Positions 54,470 through 64,000 of a DNA stretch of 64,000 nt are shown here, piece by piece; the stretch's first letter is position 1, and every line of letters begins with the position of its first letter. Source of the DNA: Megaustenia siamemsis (taxonomy: Eukaryota; Mollusca; Gastropoda; Stylommatophora; Ariophantidae); assembly GCA_032433765.1 (NCBI GenBank), contig JAVIAB010000041.1, forward strand, positions 74,484,232-74,548,231. Reading direction: 5' to 3'. The translations under genes were made by a program, and so were the position numbers. The notes below the pieces were generated by a model. It had not been told where the DNA came from, ran no database searches, and saw nothing but the letters and a program-made list of their open reading frames with translations.

Positions 54470-54845
54470 AAGGAAATAAAGGTTGACGTGATATCAAAGC
54501 CACTTTAAAATTGATAAATATCAAAGAAAGAAATGGCGACGTGCTATCAAAGCCACTTTAAACTTGATAAATAACGAAGAAAGAAATGGCGACGCGACCT
54601 CACAGCCACTTTAAACTTGATAAATATCAAAGAAATAAATGGTTGCGTGACATCAAAGTCACTTTAAACTTGATAAATACCGAAGAAAGAAATGGCGACG
54701 CGACCTCACAGCCACTTTAAACTTGATAAATATCAAAGAAATAAATGGTGGCATGAAATCAAAGCCACTTTAAACTTGATAAATATCAAAGAAATAAATG
54801 GTGGCGTGAAATCAAAGCCACTTTAAACTTGACAAATATCAAAGA
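54470..54845. repeat. 53-bp minisatellite, about 7 copies
   Basis: The unit is AGCCACTTTAAACTTGATAA then ATATCAAAGAAAGAAATGG, followed by a variable CGACGCGACCTCAC or TGGCGTGAAATCAA part; two sub-types alternate. Confidence 0.9.
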
Positions 54846-54964
54846 CTAAAAAAAAAAAGAAGCCAGTCAGATCAGACATGCTAAAGATCCTCAACAATGA
54901 TTAGGATATTGTAGGGGGTATCACCACGCCCCATACCAAATGTGGTGTAACTAGTGAATAAATA

Positions 54965-55285
54965 CATTAATGGGGGACTAGTTGGTCTCAAGGCAAAACG
55001 CCGGCCTTGAGACAGAGAGATTGTGAGTTCAAATCCCGGTATAACCAGTTAGCATTTTTATTTATGATTTCTCGCTGCGGTAACCACCCCTGGCATCAGC
55101 AGTGAGACTCGACTTGAAACGTCAATTATTCATCGACGATAAAAATATGAGTATCTCCGAAGACGGAGTTATCTGCCTGTGCGGCAGAGGGACCCCTGTG
55201 CACGTGGCTGCCAGGGAAAAATGGATTAACACCAAACTTTCAGTTCCTAGGGACTTAGTCAGATGCGAAAGCTGGCGAACGTAAA
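54965..55285 (+). mobile_element. tRNA-derived SINE, family 2, best copy
   Basis: The head GGGACTAGTTGGTCTCAAGG (A-box side) and GTGAGTTCAAATCCCGGTA (B box, about 55021-55040) is followed by the conserved body (TTGAAACGTCAATTATTCAT, ATCTGCCTGTGCGGC, TCCTAGGGACTTAGTCAGAT) and an AAATAAATAAG tail. It shares its body with 8141-8410 and 18215-18400. Confidence 0.85.
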
Positions 55286-55442
55286 AAAAATAAATAAGAA
55301 ATAAAAGTACATTAATAAAGGAGCTTGATAGGTAGCAAATAAAATATGCCCTGTACTTGAGTGGTCATGTGTAAGTGAAAGCAAGAACGTGACATATCTT
55401 GCAGGTCCTTATACAACCACCTAAGTTACTTTCAGTTTAAAA

Positions 55443-55660
55443 TGATCATCATCATCATGTGCCACACCTGTTGGCGTAGGCGATCATGTCCCTCCACAAT
55501 CTTCTATCTACAGCGCATCGTATCAGTTCTGTTGTTGACTGTTTTCCATGCCATGACACCAAGCTATCCAGTATTTTCTCTCTTAGTCGTCCGCGATCTC
55601 TCTTTCCTTTTATTTTGCCAGTTGTAGCCAAGTATTCCAACTTTCCTCTTCTCATGATAG
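55443..55660 (-). mobile_element. LINE group A 3' end
   Basis: The minus strand encodes MRRGKLEYLATTGKIKGKRD, ILDSLVSWHGKQSTTELI and RRLWRDMIAYANR, ending in an ATGATGATGATGAT tail at 55443-55457. Confidence 0.85.
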
Positions 55661-55718
55661 CTGAGCAAATTTGGCAGTTGTGTTTCTTTCTTCAACTTGT
55701 GTTCTTGAAAGTCGTATG

Positions 55719-55884
55719 ATTACTGTCAGGTAAAGCGAGTGATATTACTGCAGTGAATTTAGTATCAGCACATGATTACTGTCAGGTAAAGCGAGTGATA
55801 TTACTGCAGTGAATTTAGTATCAGCACATGATTACTGTCAGGTAAAGCGAGTGATATTACTGCAGTGAATTTAGTATCAGCACA
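55719..55884. repeat. 56-bp triplicate
   Basis: ATGATTACTGTCAGGTAAAG, CGAGTGATATTACTGCAG and TGAATTTAGTATCAGCAC occur three times without visible change. Confidence 0.95.
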
Positions 55885-55989
55885 TTTTAGTCCAACATCA
55901 ACATGGATAATTGGCTGAACTTGAAACGTAATAGAGCTACTGATGTTGACATGGGATCGTCTTTTTTGGAATGATTTTGAAAGCTCTTG

Positions 55990-58900
55990 AAGCCACCTTG
56001 TAACGTCGTTATAGTCAAGAATATGTATGGCTTGGCTTGTACCGTCGTTATAGTCAAGAATATGTATGGCTTGGCTTGTACCGTCCTTATAGTCAAGAAT
56101 ATGTATGGCTTGGCTTGTACCGTCGTTATAGTCAAGAATATGTATGGCTTGGCTTGTACCGTCGTTATAGTCAAGAATATGTATGGCTTGGCTTGTACCG
56201 TCGTTATAGTCAAGAATATGTATGGCTTGGCTTGTACCGCCGTTATAGTCAAGAATATGTATGGCTTGGCTTGTACCGTCGTTATAGTCAAGAATATGTA
56301 TGGCTTGGCTTGTAACGTCATTATAGTCAAGAATATGTATGGCTTGGCTTGTAACGCCGTTATAGTCAAGAATATGTATGGCTTGGCTTGTACCGCCGTT
56401 ATAGTCAAGAATATGTATGGCTTGGCTTGTACCGTCGTTATAGTCAAGAATATGTGTGGCTTGGCTTGTACCGTCGTTATAGTCAAGAATATGTGTGGCT
56501 TGGCTTGTAACGCCGTTATAGTCAAGAATATGTATGGCTTGGCTTGTACCGTCGTTATAGTCAAGAATATGTGTGGCTTGGCTTGTAACGTCATTATAGT
56601 CAAGAATATGTGTGGCTTGGCTTGTAACGTCGTTATAGTCAAGAATATGTGTGGCTTGGCTTGTACCGTCGTTATAGTCAAGAATATGTGTGGCTTGGCT
56701 TGTACCGTCGTTATAGTCAAGAATATGTGTGGCTTGGCTTGTAACGCCGTTATAGTCAAGAATATGTATGGCTTGGCTTGTACCGCCGTTATAATCAAGA
56801 ATATGTATGGCTTGGCTTGTACCGTCGTTATAGTCAAGAATATGTGTGGCTTGGCTTGTACCGTCGTTATGGTCAAGAATGTGTGTGGCTTGGCTTGTAA
56901 CGTCGTTATAGTCAAGAATATGTGTGGCTTGGCTTGTAACGTCGTTATAGTCAAGAATATGTGTGGCTTGGCTGGTACCGTCGTTATAGTCAAGAATATG
57001 TGTGGCTTGGTTTGTACCGTCGTTATAGTCAAGAATATGTGTGGCTTGGCTTGTACCGCCGTTATAGTCAAGAATATGTGTGGCTTGGCTTGTACCGCCG
57101 TTGTAGTTAAGAATATGTGTGGCTTGGCTTGTAACGTCGTTATAGTCAAGAATATGTGTGGCTTGGCTTGTACCGTCGTTATAGTCAAGAATATGTGTGG
57201 CTTGGCTTGTAACGTCGTTATAGTCAAGAATATGTGTGGCTTGGCTTGTAACGCCGTTATAGTCAAGAATATGTGTGGCTTGGATTGTAACGTCGTTATA
57301 GTCAAGAATATGTATGGCTTGGATTGTAACGTCGTTATAGTCAAGAATATGTGTGGCTTGGCTTGTACCGTCGTTATAGTCAAGAATATGTGTGGCTTGG
57401 CTTGTAAGCCGTTATAGTCAAGAATATGTGTGGCTTGGCATGTAACGTCGTTATAGTCAAGAATATGTGTGGCTTGGCATGTAACGTCGTTATAGTCAAT
57501 AATATTTATGGCTTGGATTGTACCGCCGTTATAGTCAAGAATATGTGTGGCTTGGATTGTAACGTCGTTATAGTCAAGAATATGTATGGCTTGGATTGTA
57601 CCGCCGTTATAGTCAAGATATGTGTTGCTTGGCTTGTACCGTCGTTATAGTCAAGAATATGTATGGCTTGGATTGTACCGCCGTTATAGTCAAGAATATG
57701 TATGGCTTGGATTGTACCGCCGTTATAGTCAAGAATATGTGTGGCTTGGATTGTACCGCCGTTATAGTCAAGAATATGTATGGCTTGGATTGTAACGCCG
57801 TTATAGTCAAGAATATGTGTGGCTTGGATTGTACCGCCGTTATAGTCAAGAATATGTGTGGCTTGGCTTGTACCGCCGTTATAGTCAAGAATATGTGTGG
57901 CTTGGATTGTACCGCCGTTATAGTCAAGAATATGTGTGGCTTGGATTGTACCGTCGTTATAGTCAAGAATATGTGTGGCTTGGCTTGTACCGCCGTTATA
58001 GTCAAGAATATGTATGGCTTGGCTTGTAACGCCGTTATAGTCAAGAATATGTATGGCTTGGATTGTAACGCCGTTATAGTCAAGAATATGTATGGCTTGG
58101 ATTGTAACGTCGTTATAGTCAAGAATATGTGTGGCTTGGATTGTAACGTCGTTATAGTCAAGAATATGTGTGGCTTGTCTTGTACCGCCGTTATAGTCAA
58201 GAATATGTATGGCTTGGCTTTTAACGCCGTTATAGTCAAAAATATGTATGGCTTGGATTGTAACGTCGTTATAGTCAAGAATATGTATGGCTTGGATTGT
58301 AACGTCGTTATAGTCAAGAATATGTGTGGCTTGGCTTGTAACGTCGTTATAGTCAAGAATATGTGTGGCTTGGATTGTAACGTCGTTATAGTCAAGAATA
58401 TGTATGGCTTGGATTGTAACGTCGTTATAGTCAAGAATATGTGTGGCTTGGATTGTACCGTCGTTATAGTCAAAAATATGTGTGGCTTGGATTGTACCGT
58501 CGTTATAGTCAAGAATATGTGTGGCTTGGATTGTAACGTCGTTATAGTCAAGAATATGTGTGGCTTGGCTTGTAACGTCGTTATAGTCAAGAATATGTGT
58601 GGCTTGGCTTGTACCGTCGTTATAGTCAAGAATATGTGTGGCTTGGCTTGTACCGTCGTTATAGTCAAGAATATGTGTGGCTTGGCTTGTACCGTCGTTA
58701 TAGTCAAGAATATGTGTGGCTTGGCTTGTACCGCCGTTATAGTCAAGAATATGTGTGGCTTGGATTGTAACGCCGTTATAGTCAAGAATGTGTGTGGCTT
58801 GGATTGTAACGTCGTTATAGTCAAGAATATGTGTGGCTTGGCTTGTACCGTCGTTATAGTCAAGAATATGTATGGCTTGGCTTGTACCGTCGTTATAGTC

Positions 58901-59075
58901 AAGAATATGTGTGGCTTGGCTTGTACCGTCGTTATAGTCAAGAATATGTGTGGCTTGGCTTGTAACGTCGTTATAGTCAAGAATATGTGTGGCTTGGATT
59001 GTAACGTCGTTATAGTCAAGAATATGTGTGGCTTGGATTGTAACGTCGTTATAGTCAAGAATATGTGTGGCTTGT
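55990..59075. repeat. 39-bp minisatellite, about 79 copies, in CUB intron 3
   Basis: The unit is GTCGTTATAGTCAAGAATAT then GTGTGGCTTGGCTTGTACC, with four mixed variable sites (TATGG/TGTGG, GCTT/GATT, ACC/AAC, GTC/GCC). GCTT units dominate the left half and the far right, GATT units the middle. Three forward and reverse frames stay open for about 500 codons because the unit has no stop in any of them. No similarity to the 39-bp array at 6.6 kb. Confidence 0.97.
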
Positions 59076-59104
59076 ATTGTAACGTACAGAGTCAAACTAC
59101 AAGC

Positions 59105-59890
59105 AGCTACCACAGTGCGTATTGTATTACGATATCGTGTCTAATGAGGCTATGCAACCATCTCATTTACGAAGACATCTCAATGCTAAAAATGAAGAAC
59201 TTGTCACAAAAAACGTTTATTTTTTCAAAAGTAAAGAACATGAGGTTTAGGAAAATAAAACAATATAAACAAGACTGCAATTGGCTGTATACATGAAAAT
59301 GAGGGCTTCCTTCGAGGTGGTCTCATCTTTAGTAGAAAAAAGAAAACCGTACACAAAAATGCTGATATTGATTTGTATAAAAATGATGTTTCAGTACAGA
59401 TCAACAAGGAATCTGCCAAGGAACTTTCCTTAATATCTGTGTCAAATGAAACCATGGGAAGGCGAATCAACAGTTTATCAGCCAACATAAAATATCTATT
59501 ATTAGAAATAGTTCGGCTGTCCCACTATCAAAGATCTGCAATTAGATGAAAGCACAGACACAACAAACAAGGCGACATTGCTGTGTTAAGTTAGGTATTA
59601 ACACAATAGAAATGTTTTTGAAGACAAACTGCCCATTTGCTTGTTGGTACGTTGTAGACAAAGAAATATTTAAAAGCTGAAATAATTGTATAGCATCCCA
59701 TGGCTTGGATTGGCTGAAATGTGTTGGAATTAATGCAGTCGGGGCACGAGCAATGTAAGGAGAGCTTACTGGATTTGTAAAATGGATGTCGGAAAGGAAA
59801 CCGTCTGGAACTTCGCATCATTGCTGTATACATAGGGAAGTTCTTGGCAAATTACTGAATATATTGTTACAGCTGACCTTAATTCTTTTT
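59105..59890 (+). pseudogene. hAT-type transposase relic (ZBED/SCAND3/FAM200-like)
   Basis: Degenerate plus-strand coding starting near 59116: DIVSNEAMQPSHLRRHLNAK then NEELVTKNVYFFKSK, the BED-finger end of this transposase group. Next come VEKRKPYTK-like and, in other frames, LQLDESTDTTNKATLLC (first catalytic Asp region), VFEDKLP, and GLDWLKCVGINAVGARAM with HREVLGKLL. The order and spacing follow vertebrate ZBED5/SCAND3/FAM200-type proteins and their invertebrate transposon relatives. At least six stops or frameshifts make it a fossil. In the second Asp position the expected DGA reads VGA. It differs in sequence from the two complete hATs. Family assignment rests on remembered motif patterns. 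Confidence 0.65.
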
Positions 59891-59971
59891 TGTCTATATA
59901 GATCTTATATTTTCGCTAAGGATTTCCTCAGGCGAAAATAAAGTATGTTAGGTAATGTAATAATATGGACC

Positions 59972-60215
59972 CTCGGCACCGGAATGGTTGGTGTGATTGT
60001 TTTCTGGTCAAATGGGTACGGTTTAGATTCCCCGAAGTGGCAGATTTATTTTATGGCCATCAAGGCTATGGGGTTCACCCAGCCTCTAAAAATGGGTTCC
60101 TGAGATTTTCTGTGAGGTAAAGGCGGCCTAGCATCATACCAAACGATATTACCCCAAAATGTGTCGTTGTCATAAAAATATGATCACCAACACAATAACA
60201 CTTTGGTCTAGCGTC
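59972..60215 (+). mobile_element. SINE family 1, diverged
   Basis: The head GGAATGGTTGGTGTGATTGT is decayed. The body has GGGGTTCACCCAGCC, AAATGGGTTCCTGAG, ATTACCCCAAAATGTG and ATGATCACCAACAC as in the copies at 1 (minus) and 6355. Confidence 0.75.
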
Positions 60216-60364
60216 GAGGGAACCTTTACTTTTCTATTATTACAAGGCATCCAATTTAATAAATGCTAAATCTATTTTACAACTTGAGAATACAATTCAT
60301 TATGTTGTGTAAAATAGTAGAGTCGTCGAACTATGCATGTTTATATGTTGAGTGTATCAAATAA

Positions 60365-60860
60365 GAACTCTTTATCTTGTCACTATTATGCCATCCATTT
60401 TTGACAATAGAGACATGAACAAGAGTTCGTAAATGTTATGTAGAGCCAGTCTTAACAAATGGATGAGACTCATGGATAATATGACAACAGACAATAAGAT
60501 CACTGGAGGCTGTAGAAATATTGTTTTACAGAAAAATGTTGAAAATACTAAGGACAACTAAGAAGTAATGAAAGCATTATGATAAAGGCCACAGCAAAAA
60601 AGAGAGCGCATATATAATATATTAGGAAGAAACAATCATCAATTTTTAGCCATGTAACGAGAAGGGAGCAGTTGGATTATATTGTACCAACTGGGAAAAT
60701 TGAGGGCTGAAGAGATAGAGGGAAGCAAAGAGAAAAGGTGCCAGACAGCTTAAGAGACAGGCTCGGCGAAAGTTAATAACAGAAATGATAAATAACTGTC
60801 GTGATCGAAAGTTGTGGAGAGACATGTCACCTGTACTAGCAGGCACGGTACTTGATGATG
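60365..60860 (+). mobile_element. LINE group A 3' end
   Basis: Plus-strand remains of the palm-to-tail region end with TEMINNCRDRKLWRDM, TVLDDD and a GATGATGATCA tail at 60853. It is the reverse-oriented relative of 51430-51880. Confidence 0.75.
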
Positions 60861-60877
60861 ATCAATCAGGTCGGATA

Positions 60878-60945
60878 ATTGTATGTGCCATTGTATGTGC
60901 TATTGTATGTGCTATTGTATGTGCTATTGTATGTGCTATTGTATG
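60878..60945. repeat. 13-bp repeat (ATTGTATGTGCTA), 5 copies
   Basis: Five exact units in a row; the reading AIVCAIVC is a by-product. Confidence 0.95.
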
Positions 60946-60949
60946 CAGT

Positions 60950-61170
60950 AAACAGTTGAACCTGTGGTTGCCCTGCCGCCTTGCAGGTATGCTTGGAAAA
61001 GGAAACGGCTAAGGGAGGGTACCCTGAAGCAAAACAACCCCACTGCCTTGTGGGTGAGACATTTTAGTCAAAGGCTAGCGGAGCCAACAAGTATACAAAC
61101 CGATGGAAGGCAACAGAAAACCACTTTCGTAATTTATTTATACAATTTATGATGATGATGATGATGATGT
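60950..61170 (+). mobile_element. Probable LINE 3' fragment with GAT tail
   Basis: A short plus-strand frame (LREGTLKQNNPTALWVRHFS) is followed by ATGATGATGATGATGATGAT at 61150-61170. The tail type is that of the group A and D LINEs; the coding part was not matched to another copy. Confidence 0.45.
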
Positions 61171-61226
61171 ATAAAATCAAAGAAAAAAGTTAAAAACAAA
61201 AACAAAGATTAATGTTTCATCTTTAG

Positions 61227-61388
61227 GTAGCAACTCATCATCTCCCAGGATAAAGCTATTGTGTGGATCCATTGACAGTATGACATTGACAAGCACTGGC
61301 AACAACGTCTATGTTGACTATGTTGTTCATGCCGCAGAAAATGACTACAGACGCTTTACTTTGGAATATAGGTCCCAGAAGAAGTCAG
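61227..61388 (+). CDS. CUB-domain gene, exon 4: end of the CUB domain
   Basis: The acceptor ATGTTTCATCTTTAG (AG 61225-61226) and donor GTAATT (61389) border 162 nt. With one base from exon 3 it reads GSNSSSPRIKLLCGSI, DSMTLTSTGNNVYVDYVVHA and AENDYRRFTLEYRSQKKS, leaving one base (phase 1). This completes the domain: IYDG-S from exon 3, L-x-x-LCG (C110, fourth cysteine), the strand N-x-V-x-V-x-Y in place of the usual 'l-x-v-x-F-x-S', and F-x-L-x-Y at the end. N100-S-S is a possible glycosylation site. The protein so far is 151 residues plus. The remainder, including any membrane segment or tail, is beyond 64000; the rest of the window is intron. Confidence 0.85.
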
Positions 61389-61930
61389 GTAATTGTTGTT
61401 GACAATTCTAATGTGTTTGATAATGAGATGTAGCATGCGTAAGTCAAGTAACATTTACCTTACTTTAACAATAAATGTAGTAGTAATCATTCATGTCGTC
61501 AGATTTTGAAGTATTATTTCAAGTACTGAACCTATTGACATGTGTAATCATGTCTCTCCACGACTGGGCACCCACTTCTTTACAAACAGCTGGATACCTA
61601 TCCTTCCTTGTAACTGCTATACGCTGCTTTGTCCTTTCATTCAGAGCCTAACATACTTGTAACATACTTGTAACATACTTGTAACATACTTGAACCTTTA
61701 TTTGTAGCACACGTCAGTCTATAGTTGTAATATATTTTGAGTCTCTACAATGTATCATACTTGAGCCTTTAGTTATAACACACTTAAACCTAGAGCTGCA
61801 ACTTATTTTAACCTATAGTTGTAACACTCTTGAACCTATCGTTGTAACATATTTGAGCCCAATTTTGTAAAATAGTTGAGCTTATAGTTGTAACATATTT
61901 GAGTCCATAGTTATACCATATTTGAGCCTA
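61389..61930. other. CUB gene intron 4, with degenerate TTGTAACATA-type repeats
   Basis: 61640-61930 repeats a loose unit of roughly 24 bp around TTGTAACATATTTGAGCC with many changes. Near 61540-61640 a short piece (CATGTCTCTCCACGACTGGG) resembles a LINE terminus. Confidence 0.5.
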
Positions 61931-64000
61931 TCATCATCATCATGTACCCTGCCGGTTGGCGTAGGCGATCATGTCCCTCCACAATCTTCTATCCACAGTG
62001 CATCGTATCAGTTCTGTTGTTGACTGTTTTCCATGCCATGACACCAAGCTATCCAGTATTTTCTCTCTTTGTCGTCCACGATCTCTCTTTCCTTTTATTT
62101 TGCCAGTTGTAACCAAGTATTCCAATTTTCCTCTTCTCATGATGTACCCGAAAAATGTCGATTGTTTCTTTCTGATGTTTTTTAAGAGCTCCCTTTTTGT
62201 GTTGGCCTCTTTGAGAACGTCCTCATTGGTATTTTTATCTGTCCAGGGAACTTCCAACATTCTTCTGAGAAATCCCATCTCCGTGGCCACTAACCGTCTT
62301 TTCATTTGTTGGTCTACTGTCCATGATTCGCTTCCATAGGTCAGAATTGGTTCTATATAGCACCGATGAACTCTCTTTCTCATTTTTATTGACATAGATT
62401 TGTTGCATAAGATATTTTTGATTTTCTGAAATGCCATTTTGGCCTGAGCTATTCTGCTTTTTATTTCTGTGGTGCATCTCCCATCTGATGTTATTATTGT
62501 ACCCAAGTATTTGAAGCGTTGCACTTGTTTTAGTTTTGTCTCGTTTATTTTTATGCTGCATGATGGTGATGATTGTTTCTTCGATATAACCATTACTTCT
62601 GTTTTCTTACTATTCAGACTGAGACCTTTCTTGTTGCTTTCTTCTACTATTATGTCTATCATTTCTTGTAGTTCCTTCTCTGTCTCTGCTATTAAGACTG
62701 TGTCATCCGCATATCGCAAATTATTTATGTTGTGACCGTTGACTTCAATTCCTTTTTTGTCTACTATTGATCTCATAATATATTCGCTGTAAAGTGAAAA
62801 CAAATCCGGTGACAGAACACAGCCTTGTCTGACTCCTTGTTTTATATATTGGAATTGTCCTGTTTGGTTGTTAATTCGTATAGCTGCTGTTTGTTACCAT
62901 ACATGTTTTTTATGATTCGCAGATCCTTGCCATCAATGTTTAATTTCTCCAGCATATTGATTATTTCCACATGCTTTACTTTGTCAAATGCTTTCGTGTA
63001 GTCTATAAAGCACATATATACATCTTTCTTTGCCTCTATAGATCTTTCTATCAATGTCCTTAAGATGTATATATCGTTGTTGGTGCCCTTTCCTTCCACA
63101 AATCCGCATTGTTCCTCACTTATTTCTGGTTTTATTTTGTTCCTTACACGTCTCATGATTATTCTTAGTAATATTTTAGTCATATGGCTCATGAGACTAA
63201 TAGTGTGATGGTCTTCACAATCAGTGGCTCCTGACTTCTTCGGTATGGCTACAAAGATAGATTTTAGTAGATCTTCGGGTATATGTCCAGTGTTATATAT
63301 GTCATTGAGTAATTTTTATATCACTTGTACTCCCAACTCTCCTAATGCATTTATCTCTTCGATTGTTATATTGTCAGGACCTGGAGCTTTGCCTCTTTTC
63401 ATGTGTTAAATTGCGTCCTCTACTTCACTCTGCATTATTGGTGGTACTGTGTCTTCATTTGAATTGTTTAATTCTGGTCTTTCATCATCATAGAGTTGAC
63501 TGATATATTCTGTCCATCTTTCCATTGTCTTCTCCTGTCACATTATTATATTTCCTTCCTTTGATTTCACACATCCTGAAACTTTTACTTCTTTTCTTCC
63601 TGTTAATTCATTTAACTGATTGTGCATAAATTTTGGGTCTTTCTTTTGTTGTTTTTCCATTTCTTCACATTTCTGTTTTAACCATCCTTCCTTTGCTTCA
63701 CTGCACTTGTTTTGGATCTCTTTGTGCAATATTTTGTATGCTCGTTCTTCTTTCTTTTGTTTTCTTCTTTCGTCCATTAGTTGTAATATTTCTTCTGTCA
63801 TCCATTTCTTTTTGTTGATTCTTTTAGTCACTGGTATTACTTCTTTTGATGTTTGCTGAATCGATTGTTTGAGCATTTCCCACTGCTCCTGGATGTCCTG
63901 TATTTTCTCAATAGCATTACATCTATTTTGTACTATCAAGCTGTACTTATCACTCATCTGTTTATATACTCTTAGCATATCTAGTTCTAATGTTATATTA
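61931..64000 (-). mobile_element. LINE group A, longest copy (RTE-like), cut by window edge
   Basis: The minus strand runs from the endonuclease-RT linker at the right edge to the 3' tail (CATCATCATCATG on the plus strand at 61932). It gives the most complete view of this family in the window. RTE affiliation is inferred from the short simple-sequence tail and the compact RT carboxyl end without RNase H. Confidence 0.9.
61940..63978 (-). pseudogene. Reverse transcriptase ORF of LINE group A, broken
   Basis: In order on the minus strand: linker (VIPVTKRINKKKWMTEEILQ, 63538-63978); GKAPGPDNITIEEINALGEL; SHMTKILLRIIMRRVRNKIK and EEQCGFVEGKGTNNDIYILR; CFIDYTKAFDKVKHVEIINM (catalytic Asp); SPD-type block with FSLYSEYIMRSIV; NNLRYADDTVLIAETEKEL (YADD); KYLGTIITSDGRC; EPILTYGSESWTV; EMGFLRRMLEVPWTDKNTNE; and MRR-GKLEYLVTTGKIKGKRD to AYANRQGT. 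Stops replace Gln in EDAI-HMKRG (near 63406) and Thr in VQVI-KLL (near 63320), and a frameshift lies near 62890. The last 287 codons (61940-62803) are uninterrupted. All palm motifs survive, so it decayed recently. Confidence 0.9.

Larger units (their letters stand above)
52526..61226 (+). other. CUB gene intron 3 (8701 bp)
   Basis: The intron splits the CUB domain between D97 and G98. It contains an AAT microsatellite (52648-52726), LINE pieces, a 53-bp array, a SINE, a 56-bp triplicate, a 39-bp array of 3.1 kb, a hAT transposase relic and a 13-bp array. Confidence 0.7.

Noticed and set aside
6563..59075. CRISPR-like arrays
   Set aside because: Units are contiguous without unique spacers, and the DNA is clearly eukaryotic.
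6563..59075. Excess of unit lengths divisible by three as a sign of coding selection
   Set aside because: About 7 of 19 arrays have such lengths, close to the one third expected by chance.
55887..59296. Frames of about 480-570 codons on both strands (VIVKNMCGLACT, LTITTLQAKPHIF)
   Set aside because: A 39-bp unit without stops in several frames keeps both strands open. The region is intronic in the CUB gene model.
1..60215. tRNA genes at the A-box/B-box pairs
   Set aside because: The heads lack a complete cloverleaf and are followed by shared bodies, so they are SINE heads.

Overview
The window is animal (metazoan) nuclear DNA: host coding sequence in short, phase-compatible exons with GT/AG borders, tRNA-derived SINEs, many 5'-truncated non-LTR retrotransposons, hAT DNA transposons, and an extreme load of minisatellites. 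The mix of RTE-type and RNase H-bearing LINEs, tRNA-headed SINEs and tandem arrays suggests a lophotrochozoan, perhaps a gastropod mollusc; this is inference, not proof.

Host genes. One isolated exon (514-669) encodes a proline-rich stretch with a PPPY motif, like the cytoplasmic tail of a receptor that starts before the window. A second gene starts at 44182 and was reconstructed here from four exons (44182-44266, 50370-50451, 52401-52525, 61227-61388) whose phases (1, 2, 1, 1) join exactly. They encode a signal peptide and one complete four-cysteine CUB domain; the gene runs off the right edge. Its introns (6.1, 1.9 and 8.7 kb) are filled with repeats. A possible extra reading frame with six cysteines in its mature part lies in intron 1 (47597-47944).

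Mobile elements. Two hAT transposons are complete to the base: 22773-25657 (intact 620-codon transposase, 12-bp terminal repeats, 8-bp target duplication) and 35290-38089 (transposase broken by two frameshifts, 11-bp terminal repeats, 8-bp target duplication). A third, unrelated hAT-type transposase relic sits at about 59105-59890. LINEs fall into at least eight groups, labelled here A to H; group A (RTE-like, GAT-repeat 3' tail) has nine copies, the largest at 61931-64000. Three tRNA-headed SINE families are present.

Tandem repeats. About nineteen different arrays with units of 13 to 82 bp, plus a 160-bp doublet, cover roughly 30 percent of the window. The largest are a 36-bp satellite at 29786-34930 with nested 900-bp and 2520-bp higher-order duplication, a 39-bp array at 55990-59075 and a 50-bp array at 45392-47600. 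Several arrays grew from pieces of LINEs or SINEs. The long reading frames through these arrays are by-products of stop-free repeat units and are not annotated as genes.

Layout: 0-6.5 kb upstream-gene exon and LINE relics; 6.5-22.7 kb alternating LINE fragments and minisatellites; 22.7-25.7 kb intact hAT; 26-35 kb LINE-derived array and large satellite; 35.3-38.1 kb broken hAT; 38.7-44.1 kb satellite derivative and LINE fragments; 44.1-61.4 kb CUB gene with repeat-packed introns; 61.9-64 kb LINE group A.
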